64,000 bases of DNA from Ctenosaura bakeri (taxonomy: Eukaryota; Chordata; Lepidosauria; Squamata; Iguanidae): the NCBI GenBank assembly GCA_948474755.1, contig CAOLHI010000412.1, positions 434,001-498,000 of the forward strand, written 5' to 3'. Of the stretch, positions 22,047 through 34,261 are shown one piece after another. The stretch's first letter is position 1. Every line of letters starts with the position of its first letter. Made by a program: the position numbers and the translations under genes. The notes below the pieces were generated by a model, which was given only the letters and a program-made list of their open reading frames with translations, did no database searches and had not been told where the DNA came from.

Positions 22047-22950
22047 AGTAGAGGGCATGCTGATCAAATTTGCAGATGACACCAAACTGGGAGGGGTTAC
22101 TAATACACCAGAGGACAGGATAAAATTTCAAAAAGATCTTGGCAGATTGGAGAGCTGGGCCAAAGCTAACAAAATGAATTTCAACAGAGACTAATATAAG
22201 GTCCTACACTTAGGCAGAGAAAAATGGAATACTCAAATACAGGATGGGGGACGCATGGCTAGATGACAGTACATGTGAAAGGGATCTAGGAGTCTTTGTA
22301 GATGACAAGCTGAACATGAGTCAGCAGTGTGATGCAGCAGCCGAGAAAGCCAACATGATTCTTTGTTCGTTCAATAGGACTATGTTGTCTAGATCAAAGG
22401 ATATAATGGTACCAGTCTATTCTGCTTTGGTTAGACCTCATCTGGAATACTGTGTCCACTTCTGGGCACCTCAATTCAAGAAGGATATCAACAAGCTGGA
22501 ATGTGTCCAAAGGAGGGCAACCAAAATGGTGAAGGATCTGGAAGCCATGCCCTATAAGAAATAGCTTAGGGATCTGAGTATGTTTAGTCTGCAGAAGAGA
22601 AGGATAAGAGGGGACATGATAGCCATGTTTAAATATTTTAAGGGGTATGTTGAGGAGGGAGTGGGCTTGTTTTCCATTGCTCCAGAGACTAGGACAAGGA
22701 GCAATGGATTCAAGCTGCAGGAAAGGATATTCCGCCTGCACTTCAGGAAGAACTTCCTGACAGTCAGAACTGTCCAGCAGTGGAATATGGTGCCTCAGAG
22801 TGTGGTGGAGTCTCTTTTTTCGGAGGGTTTTAAGCAGAGGCTGGATGGCCATCTGTTGGGAATGCTTTGAAGTGTGTTCCTGCATAGCAGGGGGTTGGAC
22901 TGGATGGCCCTTGCAGTCTCTTCCAGCTCTATGATCCTATGATTCTATGA
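22047..22950 (+). mobile_element. CR1 LINE 3' half, broken
   Basis: Starts just before the RT active-site loop (GGCATGCTGATCAAATTTGC, then GATGAC encoding the two Asp) and extends to the tail CTATGATCCTATGATTCTATG. The frame is broken by TAA near 22,193 where intact copies have a Lys codon, by a frame change near 22,225, and by TAG at 22,562. Segments [20 protein letters not shown] and [20 protein letters not shown] are clear. Intermediate in age among the CR1 copies here. Confidence 0.93.
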
Positions 22951-25107
22951 ATTGCAATTTGCTTCTCCCAGCTTGTTCCCCTAGTAGAAGTCCAGTACTG
23001 GAACCTGCTTCTAGTGTCCAGTGTGTATTAAACAGATTTTTTTCTTGTTAGTGGACTTGCCAGTTGTTTATGAAATATTTATCCTCAACATTTCTCTCAT
23101 CTGTCACTGTATTTTCACAGAGTGATTTTTTTTTTTTTTTTACTTTGAAGGGTAAAATTCAAAGGACATTGACAGAGCATCAAAAATTAATCTGGAGGAT
23201 ATTAAGTAATGAACAGAAATTATAATACAACCTAGAGAAACAGATACCTGTTAAAAGACTTTTAAAAGTTATTCATCCTTTGTATCTGTATGATGTTTAT
23301 TTGTTGACTTTAATTATGTTCCAGAAGCAAAAGGTTTTTTTTCTCCTAAAAACTGTACTTATGACTCAGATCATTAGGAAAGGGAACACAACTTAACAAG
23401 AAAAGAAAAAAATCTAAATTTTGATCATGGCTAATATTTTCTAAATAGCATGGACTTGAATTGTTTTAATAATTTATCTGTAATGTGTTCTATCAGAGCA
23501 CATGATACAGATGACTAGGTAAATTAAAAAAGAACTTTGATGCAAAAATTCCCTATGCTATATAGAGAATAGCATATGTGCCTAGTTGATTGCAACAGTC
23601 CACATACTTCTCCAGTCTGAAGTGGCCAGTGTGATAACATGTAATAGCAAATTTTGCCCACATGTCATTTTAAATGGGTGAAAAAACTTGAGGAATATGC
23701 ATGTTGTTCTAAAGACTATCTTTTTCCGAGGGTTCAAGTTAAGAAGGTATACACTGTCTTCTAAATGGGTTGTTTGATATATTTTGCAGTCACTTTTCAG
23801 CAGTTGATATCCCATTCCCAAAAGTAGAATTAGTGACTGTGATCTATAGGTCTGTCTGTATCCCAAGCTGTATATTAGATGATATGTGTTGGATTCAGAT
23901 GGGATTCCTTTTGTAAAGGGAAGATGCTAATACATGATTACAAATCACAAATGTCCATTTATTTTATGTCTGCAAAAGTCAGGGCAGCATTCCCTCCCCA
24001 CCTCCTGCCCTCCCCTGCTTTTTTTGAGCTTCCTCCAGCGTATTTAGAGCTATCGGTTACTGACTGAAGACAAGGTAGTTCTTTATGACTCTGCTTTAAG
24101 ACTCATATTACGTTATAAACCAGTGTTGGTTAACTGCAGTGAAGTTATCTGGTATGAAATTTTGAGGGACAAGCTTTCAGATTCAGGTGTGGAACTTCCC
24201 AAGGTTAATCTCTCTTCATCCTGGCTGTGAGATCATTGGTTTTGGGAAGAGAGGAAAATTCCAACGGAAGTGGGGCAAATGGATTTTATTATAACAGTGA
24301 AATAGACTATAGGAGGGTGAAGCAAGAATCAAAATACAACCTATTCTAATGCTCTGGCTGACATATATAGCAAAAGACATGGGAAGGAATGAAGGAAAGG
24401 AAGGAGTGGATTTACTACCGATGAAGAAAAAGAGCTGAACTGGGCAGAGAGGGACAGGGAAAAGTCATATGCCAGAGAGGACTGAGATATAATGGATTAG
24501 TGGAAGGTGGTAGTTAGAAGGAGGGAAGGAAGTTTCCAGGAGCGGGGAACCATGCCAGTGGCAGCAGGGGAAAACAGAGAGAGGCAAAGGGAGGCTGTTT
24601 AGCTGACAATGGCAGACAACATAGATTGAATGGTAACAACACATACAGACACAGTCATACAGACCTCACTCACACGTAGGAGGCCAAGGTAAGAGTGAGC
24701 ACAAATAGATAAGAGGACAAGATTGGTGTGCATTCTTCTATAGTTTTGTTTCAACTGAGGGATCTTTCTTAAAGCTCTAGTCCATCCAAGGTGCTTCTTT
24801 TATCCATTTCAATTCCTTTGAGGTCCATATCTTGATCAGTTTCAGTCAGGATTGTTTGGTTTGTTTATAAACAGAATGGACATCAAAGGTGTATCAGTCA
24901 CCCATTGCTTATCAGCACAGCTTCTGTGGAAGTGCTGGAGGAAATTACTGTTGGAAACCAGAGCTCCATAAAGAAAATCCTCTAGGCTGGTTCACATCAG
25001 TTTTAATCTTGGAGCTTCTTCCTCTCTGTGGTCAGGCTGATGTTTATTTCTCTGTGTGCTTTGGACATGCATTCATTCTCAAGAGATACATTCCTTCATC
25101 ATATACA
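22951..25107. other. Unique sequence with T run and purine-rich tract
   Basis: A 16-T run at 23,126-23,141. From about 24,240 to 24,720 the plus strand is purine-rich (GGAAGGAATGAAGGAAAGGA and similar). No exon, RNA gene or assignable repeat is seen. Confidence 0.4.
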
Positions 25108-25200
25108 CAGCGGTGTCACTAGGAGGTTGCAGGGGGAGTGACCTGCATTGGATTACACCCTCAAGCAGGGGTGACACCAAGCTGAGGGATGCCACAAACA
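25108..25200 (+). mobile_element. hAT-like end fragment (tentative)
   Basis: CAGCGGTGTCACTAGGAGG is followed by GGGGGAGTGACC and AGGGGTGACACCAAG. CAGNGGCGTCACTAG-type ends mark a widespread reptile DNA-transposon group with hAT-like features. Only the left end is seen. No matching right end or duplication could be found within the next few hundred bases. Confidence 0.3.
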
Positions 25201-27616
25201 GCACCAACCAGAGGAGGAGGAAGAGATGTTAAGGCACTGAAACAAATCATACACTTTCTCATAGTCCCTAGTAATGCTGAGATTGTGGACAGGAGGCACC
25301 CTTCCCTCTCTCACTAGTCCAGCAGCACTTGCCCTCTATCGTGGGCCAGGAGTCAGCTTCTCCAGGTGAACAGCAGCCTCAAAGGAAAACAAGCAAACAC
25401 AAGCACATTAGGAGCTGGTCAGGCCATGAGGGTAGCAAGCTGGGATGAGAGTCAGCTGGTACCAACCTTTTGAAGGAAGGCAGAGGGCAATGGCCCAACA
25501 CCATAAACAACTTGTGACTTTGCCAGCCCTTGCTTTTGTGTACTTCCCTGCTTTGCTGTCTGCCCAGATTCTCTGACCCTTGGACTGTCTGACCTTGCTC
25601 CTCATTGGATTCCTAGACTCCTGGACTGACTTTTTGCCTGAAAATTATGTCCAGAAGTCACTTCTAGTTGTTTTCTTTTGGTTAGTGGCAGTGGTATTTG
25701 GTGGTCTTTTCCCAGAGGTACTTCCAGCAAATATGCTGCTCATCGAGCCTTTTGGGGTAGTGATTATCTTTGTGTTTGGGGGGAGGGGGGTTACATTTCC
25801 CAGGTATCTTTATCTGGACAGTGACAGAAGGATGAGTTGTGGGGATAAGGGTTCCGTGTAGGTTGCATGAATTCTATGAGTCACACCATTCATGCCCCTG
25901 TCCTAAACTGATTGTATTCTTCATGTACAAGGTTCCAACTGGAATGGCACACTGAGAACTATGCTCAGTCATTTCCCCAATGTTTTAGAAATCCCTGCCC
26001 TGAAGAGCCTACAGAGACAGAAGGAGACTGAAAGAAAGAGCTATAAAAATATATCTGTTCAGGCTTCCAGGATTAATAAATTGTGTAGACTGACTTTAAC
26101 TATGTGAGTATTTTGTTTTACTAGGTATTTTATGTTTCAGCTGTATTATATACCTTGAACTCTTGAGATGAGTTGGTTGGGAAACTGAAAGAGATAACTA
26201 CATGTTTACCTGCATGTGGTAAACAAGGAAATAAAGAACTATTAGGCTTCCTTTTTCCTTAATTGGCTTCAAGAGGATTGTTTACGATTGTTCCATATCT
26301 TGCAAGTGGCAATAGAAATTCTGGTCTTATGGGCATGATTTGCATTACTAACTCTCTGTCTGAAACCATTTCCTCTTAGCAATGATACACCCTAAGAGCT
26401 GCTTTGCATTCTAATTTACCAGGATGTTGTATCCTGTAAATATGCCTTTCCTAAAATAAATAGCCAACAGACTTGGCAAAGGCTAGTTCATTGAATAATT
26501 GGATTTGTTATACTCCTGGCTATTTTTGAGTTCAGTGTGAATCTTTATCCTTGATTAACTGCTTCATGGGTTCTGCTACTGAGTATTTACAAATCTTTGC
26601 CCCCTCCTCAAAAAAAATCTACAGTTAAACTTTGTGGTTTGGTGTAAAATATCTTTCCCTTTAGACACCTTTGATATAATTCTTTGCTTGATCAAAGATG
26701 TTATACTACTACTTTGTACGTATGCTCACTGGTGATGGATGTCCAATGTAGGCAATCATATTTTGTTTGGGAGTATTGACTAAAGTCAGGGATGCCATCT
26801 GTGTAGTCCTGTCAATTACAGCTGTAGTAATAGAACAGAAATATCTCTGTATCTGGGACAGCAGATCCTGAGACAACATGGTAGAATGTAAAAATGTGAC
26901 ACAGTTTTTGCAGTGGCCAGTTTCAAACTGAAATTCCAAATGAAGGGCTTCCTAGATGCAAAAAGAGGAGGCCTGCCACAACTCATGGAGAATCGTTTTT
27001 TTAAAAAGGGCTCTCTGAGCCACTGGTGGTAAGTTTCTTGAAGTTCAAAAAGTAAGGGAAAAGCAAGAGAACAGATGCCCACTTTAAGTGTGGACCTTTG
27101 CAGCTTCAGGTACACTTCATCTTCTTGGAACTCGATTGTGAATTGTCATCTTTGAGAAATAAATATTTTGATATTCCATATCCTTTCACACATACATACA
27201 TAATTTGCAGATACATACTGATATGTTGTAGATTCAGGCAATATTTATTACAAGCAATTTTCACCTTCTCAGATAGCTTCCAGTTGCAACATGACAAATG
27301 TATTTTCAAAGTGGTTGTTGAATAAAATAAAACAGAGAAAAAGATAACTGTAATTCCAGCCATGACAGTTCTGTTAATTTGACAGACTCAGTCTGAATGT
27401 AATTAGATAATAGGACTTTTGGATGTTCACTGATCCTTGTAATCAAAAACAGAATTTACATGTTTATGTATGTCTGCTCAGAAGTAAGTTGCATTGAATT
27501 AAATGGAAATTCTCCCTAGATACCTAGGGAGTAAGAGGTTTGAGAATTATTGGAAAGGCTTTAAGAGTTATCCTGTAGGACAGGTCTTAAAGTTTTACAA
27601 GTAATGGCCTGAATAT
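25201..27616. other. Unique sequence
   Basis: No gene supported. Near 27,475-27,520, TATGTCTGCTCAGAAGTAAG followed by ATTGAATTAAATGG resembles an old dispersed reptile repeat word, but too little is kept to name it. Confidence 0.4.
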
Positions 27617-27735
27617 AATTGTTAGTTTCAACTTTACGTAGATCCATTTAATCAATAAAATCTTCATGTGTGCTCACATAATTAAATTTCCATTGATTTC
27701 ATGAGTCTACTATATTTGGAACTGACATTAGGATT
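27617..27735. repeat. Foldback MITE, family F1, copy 2
   Basis: Imperfect palindrome. The left arm is ATTGTTAGTTTCAACTTTAC then GATCCATTTAATCAAT, the right arm ATTTCCATTGATTTCATGAG then TTTGGAACTGACATTAGG. The arms pair with each other and match copy 1 at 2,448 and copy 3 at 44,115. More diverged than copy 1. No coding capacity. Confidence 0.55.
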
Positions 27736-28292
27736 CCACCAGTTATTTGCTGGTGGAGTTTAGTTAGGAAAAGAGACAGAGGCTTCCAATTAGAAAGTTA
27801 AAGAACATCATTATCTTGTCCATGGTTCAGGGCAGGAAATAAGGAAGGGAATTAATCTTCCCTGTATGTTGAGAGAGCAGAAAGGTTAGAAAAGCAAAAT
27901 GTTAAGGTTAGAAATAGGTTTAAGCCAGTTTTTACTGTGGTGAAGGCTAAATTATTAATCAGATGACAAATCAAATATACTGATTTGGATCCAGATATCA
28001 TCCCATGGAAGATGAACACAACTGATTTCCTGCTCCTTCCTGCCACTGTCAGTCCCCAGAGTTACTTATCACCACTGCTTTTCAAGATTGGATGGATTCT
28101 GCTGAATGGGAGCTGCAGGGGGAGAGAGGGATTGTGAAAAATCAAACAAACACAGCTTCTATGAATAGCATAAATAGTATCTTCTGATTTCCCCTGAGTT
28201 CTTTTTTCCTTCTTAAGTTTCATTGCTACAGCCATGCTCTCATTCACCTTGACGCATTCAGCTTATTCCGGGGGGTACATTTTTGAGGTTCT
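27736..28292. other. Unique sequence
   Basis: No feature recognised before the LTR. Confidence 0.4.
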
Positions 28293-28488
28293 TGTTACCC
28301 TGTATTCTGGGGGTCCCGGGAGGGGCGCCCAATTAACCAAGCAAAAACACAAGATGGGGAAATTAACTCGAGCACCCTCTTAAGCTAGCGAGAGGCAGGG
28401 TAACTTAGCAGGGATCTTGTAACCCAATGTCTACAGGGTCAGGTCAGAAGAGTCATCAGACAAGTTTTAAAACAGTAAAAATGATATC

Positions 28489-28494
28489 TTTATT
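28489..28494 (-). promoter_or_regulatory. LTR polyadenylation signal
   Basis: AATAAA on the minus strand, about 235 bp downstream of the TATA box, as expected near the R/U5 border of an LTR. Confidence 0.5.
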
Positions 28495-28725
28495 AAAGGA
28501 CAACCAACAGAAAAGACAACACAAGCGCACAGCTAACTAGAAAGTGGAAATGAGAGTTTTCGGGGAAAATGGGTGATACGACACCTTATCTCGTAGTCCT
28601 GGAGAAAAGCGGAGGTTGCAGGGAGGAAAGCTCAGCGTAGAGGCTGAGGGGAGCTTTCTGGACGGAACGACAGCAAGGCTGGATGGAACTCAGGAGCGAT
28701 CTGAGGAGGACTCGGAATCGGGGAG

Positions 28726-28733
28726 TTTTTATA
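28726..28733 (-). promoter_or_regulatory. LTR TATA box
   Basis: TATAAAAA on the minus strand, about 440 bp from the LTR 5' end at 29,167. It is the likely U3 promoter element of the solo LTR. Confidence 0.5.
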
Positions 28734-29167
28734 GGGTGGATTGTGCCTACAGGCCATGCCATACTCGGTGAGAACAATGCGAGTTTGGAGTGGGACAAAG
28801 CTTTGGGAAAGGTCAAGTTTTACATGATCAGTTTAGCGCAGATTTAACAATAGAGTAGCTAGTATGCAAATTGATTATCATTGCAAGAGTGCTGGCTCAA
28901 GGCTGAGCGTCTTTGTGTAGAGTCGCGCTTAAGCAAGGTATGTCTGCAAGAGAGGTCCCTGAAGCAACGGAGTGGCGTTAATCTGCCTGCCTAAGTGGGG
29001 ATTGGAATGTCCAACCATTAATCGGCCGTGCCTGTTTACGTGCTTGTCCAGTGGCCCTTGCAAACACATGGAGCAGGGTGGCAGAAAAAGGTCAAGTGAA
29101 GGCCAAATAAGTTTGATATCAAGAGATATCTAGTGCTATCACCGGGTATGTCTGAACCATAGTAACA

Positions 29168-29256
29168 TACTCTTGACTAGCAGTTAGAGCATAAGACTGG
29201 AAATTTAGCATATAAACAGCCCTCTTCATAGTGTCTGGGATCAGGCTTTATATATA
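29168..29256. other. Short spacer
   Basis: Nothing recognised. It ends in TATATA, the target site of the next element. Confidence 0.3.
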
Positions 29257-29625
29257 CAGCCATCCCTCCACATTTGCTAGGGTTAGGGGCACAGGACCCC
29301 CATGAAAGTGGAAAAACCGTGAATAACTCTAGGCCCTCCCAAACCATATTTAACACACAAGAAAGTATGATCATTATATTCAACCTGCCATGGATGCCTT
29401 TGAGGCATCAGGGTTCCTTTACAAGGCAGAAGTGAGTGGCTGGTGGGGCTTACTGCTGCTTCACACCATTTTTAATAGGGATTTACAAGCCTCGTTTACA
29501 GTTTCTCAGCCTCACGAGGCTTGCAGTCCCTATTAAAAATGGCATAGGGAGGCAGCGGAAATGACAGCAAATAATCGGTGAATAATCAAATCCCCCAAAG
29601 TGAAAATCACAAATATGGAGGGCTG
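29257..29625. mobile_element. Tigger-like non-autonomous DNA transposon
   Basis: A 369-bp element with ends CAGCCATCCCTCCACATTTG and AAATATGGAGGGCTG. TA precedes the left end, and the sequence after the right end is AATATA. CAGNC...CCCTCC ends with TA targets fit the pogo/Tigger branch of Tc1/mariner. The interior carries a long imperfect hairpin: CCATTTTTAATAGGGA and AAGCCTCGT on one side, ACGAGGCTT and TCCCTATTAAAAATGG on the other (about 29,467-29,541). No transposase frame. Confidence 0.65.
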
Positions 29626-30080
29626 AATATATATTAAGTTGTGTTAAAAAGTGTTGAAGGCCTATGGAAGCTAAACTATAAATATAAAGCCTAAGTACTG
29701 AAGTTTCTGCCAGAAATACACAGTCTCTCTTTCTGTCTTCCTCTCGCGCTCTGTCTTTTTATTTATAATATGACCAAGCTTGCTGGTTTCAGATGAAACC
29801 AAGGTGTCACTAGTTCATGGATCTTTTTCATATTTTATTTGTATTATAAAATTATTGTAGTAATGATTTACTATTTCAGTTTTTGAACATCCCAGAAGGC
29901 ACTGTTAGCTGTAATAGGAAGGTGGAGAGGCAGTGTATTACATCCTCGCTCTTCATAATTTTAGTCCCTTTCAGATGATTGGGATGAGTTAGTCATCACT
30001 GTTGATGTTGATTACAATAATATTAAAGTGAGATTAACTTAGTATGGATTTAATCTAGTGTGTTATCCCCATAATTAATG
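29626..30080. other. Unique sequence
   Basis: A short CT-rich patch near 29,724-29,757 (CTCTCTTTCTGTCTTCC). Otherwise unremarkable. Confidence 0.4.
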
Positions 30081-30540
30081 GAATCATAGACTCTTAAAGT
30101 TGGAAGGAGTTGCATGGGCCATCTAGCCCAACCCCCTGACATGTATGAATACACAGCTACAGTGTATCTGAAAGATGTCCATCCAACCTCCATTCAAAAC
30201 TTTCTAAGAAGGAGAGCCCTTCTGACCCCAAGGCAGTCTGTTCCACTATTGAAAAGTTCTTCCAATAAAGAAGTTTTTCTCAGTGTTTAGCTGGAATCTT
30301 CTTTCATATAATTTGAATCCACTGGTTCATGTTATAATCTCTGTAGCAGCAGAAAACAAACTTGCTCCATCTTCCACGTGACATCCAATGAGATATTTAA
30401 AGATTGCTGTCATATCACTGTTTCTTTTTTTCCATGGTAAACATACCCAGCTCCCTAGGTCATTCCTCATAACGTTTGGTCTCCAACCTTTGGATCATCC
30501 TGGTTGCTGTTCTCTGGACATGCTTCAGCTTTTCATATGG
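30081..30540 (-). mobile_element. CR1-like LINE 3' fragment, older subfamily, inverted
   Basis: On the minus strand the order is the CR1 thumb and C-terminal region, then the stop and 3' UTR, ending at GGAATCATAGACTCTTAAAG (30,081). Words such as CATCTAGCCCAACCCCCTGA match the CR1 3' UTR. Internal bases differ widely from the other CR1 copies, and no open frame is kept. Probably an older CR1 subfamily. Confidence 0.75.
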
Positions 30541-30683
30541 ACACCAAACTGAAAAAGTCTATTAAAGATTAAAGACTTCAGTTTAATACTCAAACCATAC
30601 TGGCAAGTTGATTGCTGGTTTTCAGACCTTTTGAGAAAGTAACAAAACCAAAATGCCAGTGGAAAGTATTAGGAGTTATTCTG
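30541..30683. other. Unique sequence
   Basis: Nothing recognised. Confidence 0.3.
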
Positions 30684-30726
<43 letters not shown>

Positions 30727-30753
30727 TTTATGTATGTATGTATGTATGTATGT
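30684..30753. repeat. Compound microsatellite (TTGC)n and (TATG)n
   Basis: About ten TTGC units (30,684-30,725), then about six TATG units (30,728-30,753). The sequence directly after, CTTCCCAAGGCAGCTTATG, resembles an inverted LINE 3' tail, so the microsatellite may have grown from a LINE tail. Confidence 0.85.
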
Positions 30754-31319
30754 GCTTCCCAAGGCAGCTTATGTATACATCTAACAATTGAATTAATTTT
30801 ATCTGACAAAATTTCAATTAAAATAGCCTACCAACAGTGATGTCTGCCTCATGAATGGACTCAGTTGGAAGTGGCAAAAGGCCATTTTCATTTCCCACAG
30901 TGTCTGTTCATAGTGCCACACTGTGGCATTGAAGGAAATTAAAAATGTTTCCTGTTGCTGCCACCACCAGGTAAGCCAGTACAGCAATGCCATGTTCAGC
31001 TCAAACTTCGAACCACCTCTACGTGTGCTTCAGCCAGTGAGATTTAAGGGTGGGACATTGCTGGGGCCAACACAATATAGACTCAAATGTGCCAGAAATA
31101 GAAAGTGAAACCTAAGCAACAGTTTTTGGAAAGTCTGGATATTGGTAGTGTGGAATTTTTCCTAGAGCAAGAGTCTGTGCATATGGCTGTTTTGCTTGCT
31201 GACCTTCAGGTAGTCATTCTGCGATTTCTTCATGCTTCTCTATTTCTCTCTTCCCTTAACAACTACATCCCCCTTTCTGCTGCTGCTAATACACTTCTTT
31301 CATAGTCTGAAGGTGTGGG
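30754..31319. other. Unique sequence
   Basis: No gene or repeat supported. Confidence 0.4.
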
Positions 31320-32165
31320 CACAATGTAATTTTAGTGTCTAACATAACATTCTTGGGCAAGGCATTGGATCATGTAGTGGCTTCCCAAGTTCCAGGTGTT
31401 CCTGGAGTAAATGGCTTACCTAGATTCATTTCAGTCCAGTTTGAGGCCTAGCTATGGAAAAGAAACACTTTGGATGCTTTGGTGGATGACTTACACAGGG
31501 AACCAGACAGAGGAAGTGTGTCCCTGTTGATTCTGCTGGACCTTTCCATGGCTTTTAATACTATGAACCATGGTGTCACTCTGGGCCACCTTGCTCTGAT
31601 AGAACTTGAAGACACTGCTTTACAATAGCTGTGTTCCTTCCTGGCAGGATGAACCCAGAAGTTTGTACTGGGGAACTCCTGTTCAACCCCCTGGACATTG
31701 GCCTATGCAGTTCTTCAGGATTCTGTTTTGTCCCTTATGCTGTGTAATATATACATGAAACCATTGGGAGAAGTTGTCCAGAGTTTTGGAGTGTGGTGCC
31801 ATCAGTATACGAATGATAGACAACTCTATTAATCTTTTCCACCCTAATCTAAGGAGGCTGTCTTGGTTTAAACTGGTGCTTATCATCAGTAATGGACTGG
31901 ATGATGGTGAACAAACTGAACCTTAACCCATACAAAAACTCGTGGTCAAGATGTTATCTGTCAGTTGAAAGGCAGATCTGGGAATCGGGCCTGTGTTAGA
32001 TGGTGTTACACTCCCACTGAAGACACATGTGACTAGTTTAATTCTATTTTGATGTTCACTTCTTTTATGTTTTTAATTTTGTTACTTTTTTAAACTGTAG
32101 GTTGCCTTGAGTCCCAATTCTTGGAGGAAGGTGGGATACAAATGGTTGTTGGTTGTTGGTTGTTG
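31320..32165 (+). mobile_element. L2 LINE, RT region to 3' end, decayed
   Basis: Broken-frame translation gives L2 RT motifs in order: LLDLSMAFNTMNH (motif A), then FLAG.TQKFVLGNSCSTPWTL, then AVLQDSVLSLMLCNIYMKPL where active copies read GVPQGS, then YTND in place of YADD (about 31,805-31,820), then a segment like the L2 thumb. The 3' end reads TTGCCTTGAGTCCCAATTCT then GGTGGGATACAAATGG with a GTTGGTT tail. Several stops interrupt it. Loss of the active-site Asp and GVPQG shows it is long dead. Confidence 0.85.
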
Positions 32166-33142
32166 TTGCCTTCCTCACCACAGCCTCCTTCAGCAAGCAG
32201 TGATACACACTGCCTGATTCTGACCACCTGCTTTTGAAATTGATGTCAGGAAAGGGATTTGGAAGGAGTTCCTAACATAGCACAAGAAGCCATTGAGGGC
32301 AGGATTAAGTGAGAAGCCAAAATGCATGTGTAGAAGGCATTGCTTGCATATAAAGAGGCCTCCTGGAGTACAACCATAACAAGTGGAACCTAATAGAAGT
32401 AAGAATTAAAAATAGACTATGCCTATGCACAGCTTTCTTTGCAATTACTTGTGGAATGTATCCATGGAATGGAATGTTGTTCAGCTGTGGTATGCCTTGC
32501 TTTCCAGTTACCAGTCCCTGCACTCAGTTAGACTGAGGACCATTGGCCTCACCCACACCAGCCTCAGCCTTTTCACTAACAGATGGCTAGAGCTGAAATT
32601 CAGAAGCTTCGCATGAACTGAATGTATCTGTGAATGACAACTAAGGAGAAATGTTCACCTTATTTGGCAATGGAGTGCAACTCAAACAAAAGCTGTAGCA
32701 TATAAAGATTGTAGTCTCTTTATGCTCCGTGTCTCTGTACCAAGAAACTTATTTCAAATGTTGGCATCTAGAGAGTAATAATTCTTTTAGCCATATAAAC
32801 TGACTTTTCCTGCTGAGTGAAATTTTAAGAAATTAAGTATCAGTTTGTTTTTCATCATGTTGATTAGTCATGCGTGCATTTTGCATTGTACACTTCTTTC
32901 TAACACTGGGGAATTTTTTGACTTTTCTCCAACCCGACCTAATAGGCAATTTGAAAATGTTTGAAGAACTATAAAGTAGGAAAAGCAGAAATTTTGTGTA
33001 ATTAAGAAAGCAATCCTAAGGGTGAGGAGGCAGAAAGATGGAATGTTCTGATTTCTGCAACTTTATTTGAGCTATAGTCCTGCCAGGGTCTTGGCAGTAG
33101 GACAGAAACATGAGGAGAGCTGATTTGCTGCTTTTTTAAAAA
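32166..33142. other. Unique sequence
   Basis: No exon, RNA gene or repeat recognised. Confidence 0.4.
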
Positions 33143-33187
33143 AAAATCCCTTTGCAAAGCTTGTTTGTAGCTTTGCAAAGGGATTTT
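33143..33187. repeat. Perfect 19-bp hairpin
   Basis: AAAATCCCTTTGCAAAGCT (33,143-33,161) and its exact reverse complement (33,169-33,187) are separated by 7 bases. The stem is too short for a standard microRNA precursor. It could be a tiny foldback element or a recent inverted duplication. Confidence 0.8.
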
Positions 33188-34261
33188 CAAAGTGGTCTCT
33201 TTACATGCTGGGAACTTGGTTCCTTTGGATCCAGCAGATTGAGATCTTCTTCTCTGTCCACCTCCATAGCCTCAACATCCTCTTTCTCACTCCTCTCTCA
33301 GTTGGAGGGACCAGTCTGGGGAAGAGGGACCACTGTGCTAACTCCATAGTGACTGGGAGAGGACTGTTAGGGGCTCTGATATTAAAACATAATTTATCAT
33401 AATTGGAGACTTTGGAGAGGAAAATTGCTCCATCTTGTGGTTTTATCTGAACCTTAGGATTGTAGCCTTAGTGATTAAATTTATTTTATAGTGATATAAT
33501 AACATCTGCACTGTTTTTAAAACATTCTAATACTCAGCTGACATATTTTATCTGTGCAATTGGTTTCACTGCTCTGTTGAAACAAATCTAGCTTCTCATA
33601 ATCAGACCATTATATCTAGTATTCCCTCTTGCTCTCAGTTTCTCTTACAGACATACACAAATATATAAGCTTGCAGTTCAGTAAATCTTCTCTAAGTGTA
33701 AGAACAATCAAATTAATTCTTTTTAAATGTATCTGAATATTTAGAAAGTTGTGTTCAGATTCACTCATGAAAGGGTCTTTAAAATTCTTAATGAACTTCC
33801 ATGGCACACATCCTTGGATCTGGGATGAAGAAATTTGTAAAGTCAACCAAGGATTCTTGTCTAGCTTTGGCATATTCAGACACTGTTTATCATTGTTTAG
33901 GTATTTACATTGTTTAGAATATTGTTAGGTGACTCTGTCATGGACTGTGTACATTGTAGGTCTAGTTCTGTGTGGATTCAATAACACCTGATTGGAGGGG
34001 TTGGGGGGCAAAAGATTATTATCTAGTGAATGAGGTTTTGTGTCAGTGCCAAGAATTGAACTTGAGACCTGAAGCACATACTTTACTACAGTGATACGAG
34101 CTTTTATCTGTAATAATATGGGTATATCCACGTGACTCTGGGCTGTCCTTTGAACTTCAGACTTAGAATGGGTTCATGTGAAAGGTGAGGTGCTCTGCTT
34201 ACATGATCATAACAAAAGAGGGAAAAAAGATCAATACTGTCACTTGCTATGGTATTGCACA
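33188..34261. other. Unique sequence
   Basis: No feature recognised. Open frames in this interval have no family resemblance. Confidence 0.4.

Larger units (their letters stand above)
28293..29167 (-). mobile_element. Solo LTR, minus strand
   Basis: An 875-bp segment whose ends form TGTTAC ... GTAACA. On the minus strand it has LTR architecture in the right order: a long U3, TATAAAAA (28,726-28,733), then about 235 bp, then AATAAA (28,489-28,494), then about 195 bp of U5 to 28,293. Flanking TTCT (28,289-28,292) and TACT (29,168-29,171) would be a 4-bp duplication with one change, so the exact ends are less sure than for the LTR at 14.2 kb. No internal retroelement sequence is present. The plus-strand composition is less AT-rich than its surroundings. 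Confidence 0.65.

Noticed and set aside
30684..30753. Microsatellites (TTGC)n, (GTT)n and (AAAT)n as CRISPR-like arrays
   Set aside because: Units of 3-4 bp without spacers are simple repeats. There is no repeat-spacer structure anywhere in the window, and the DNA is vertebrate.
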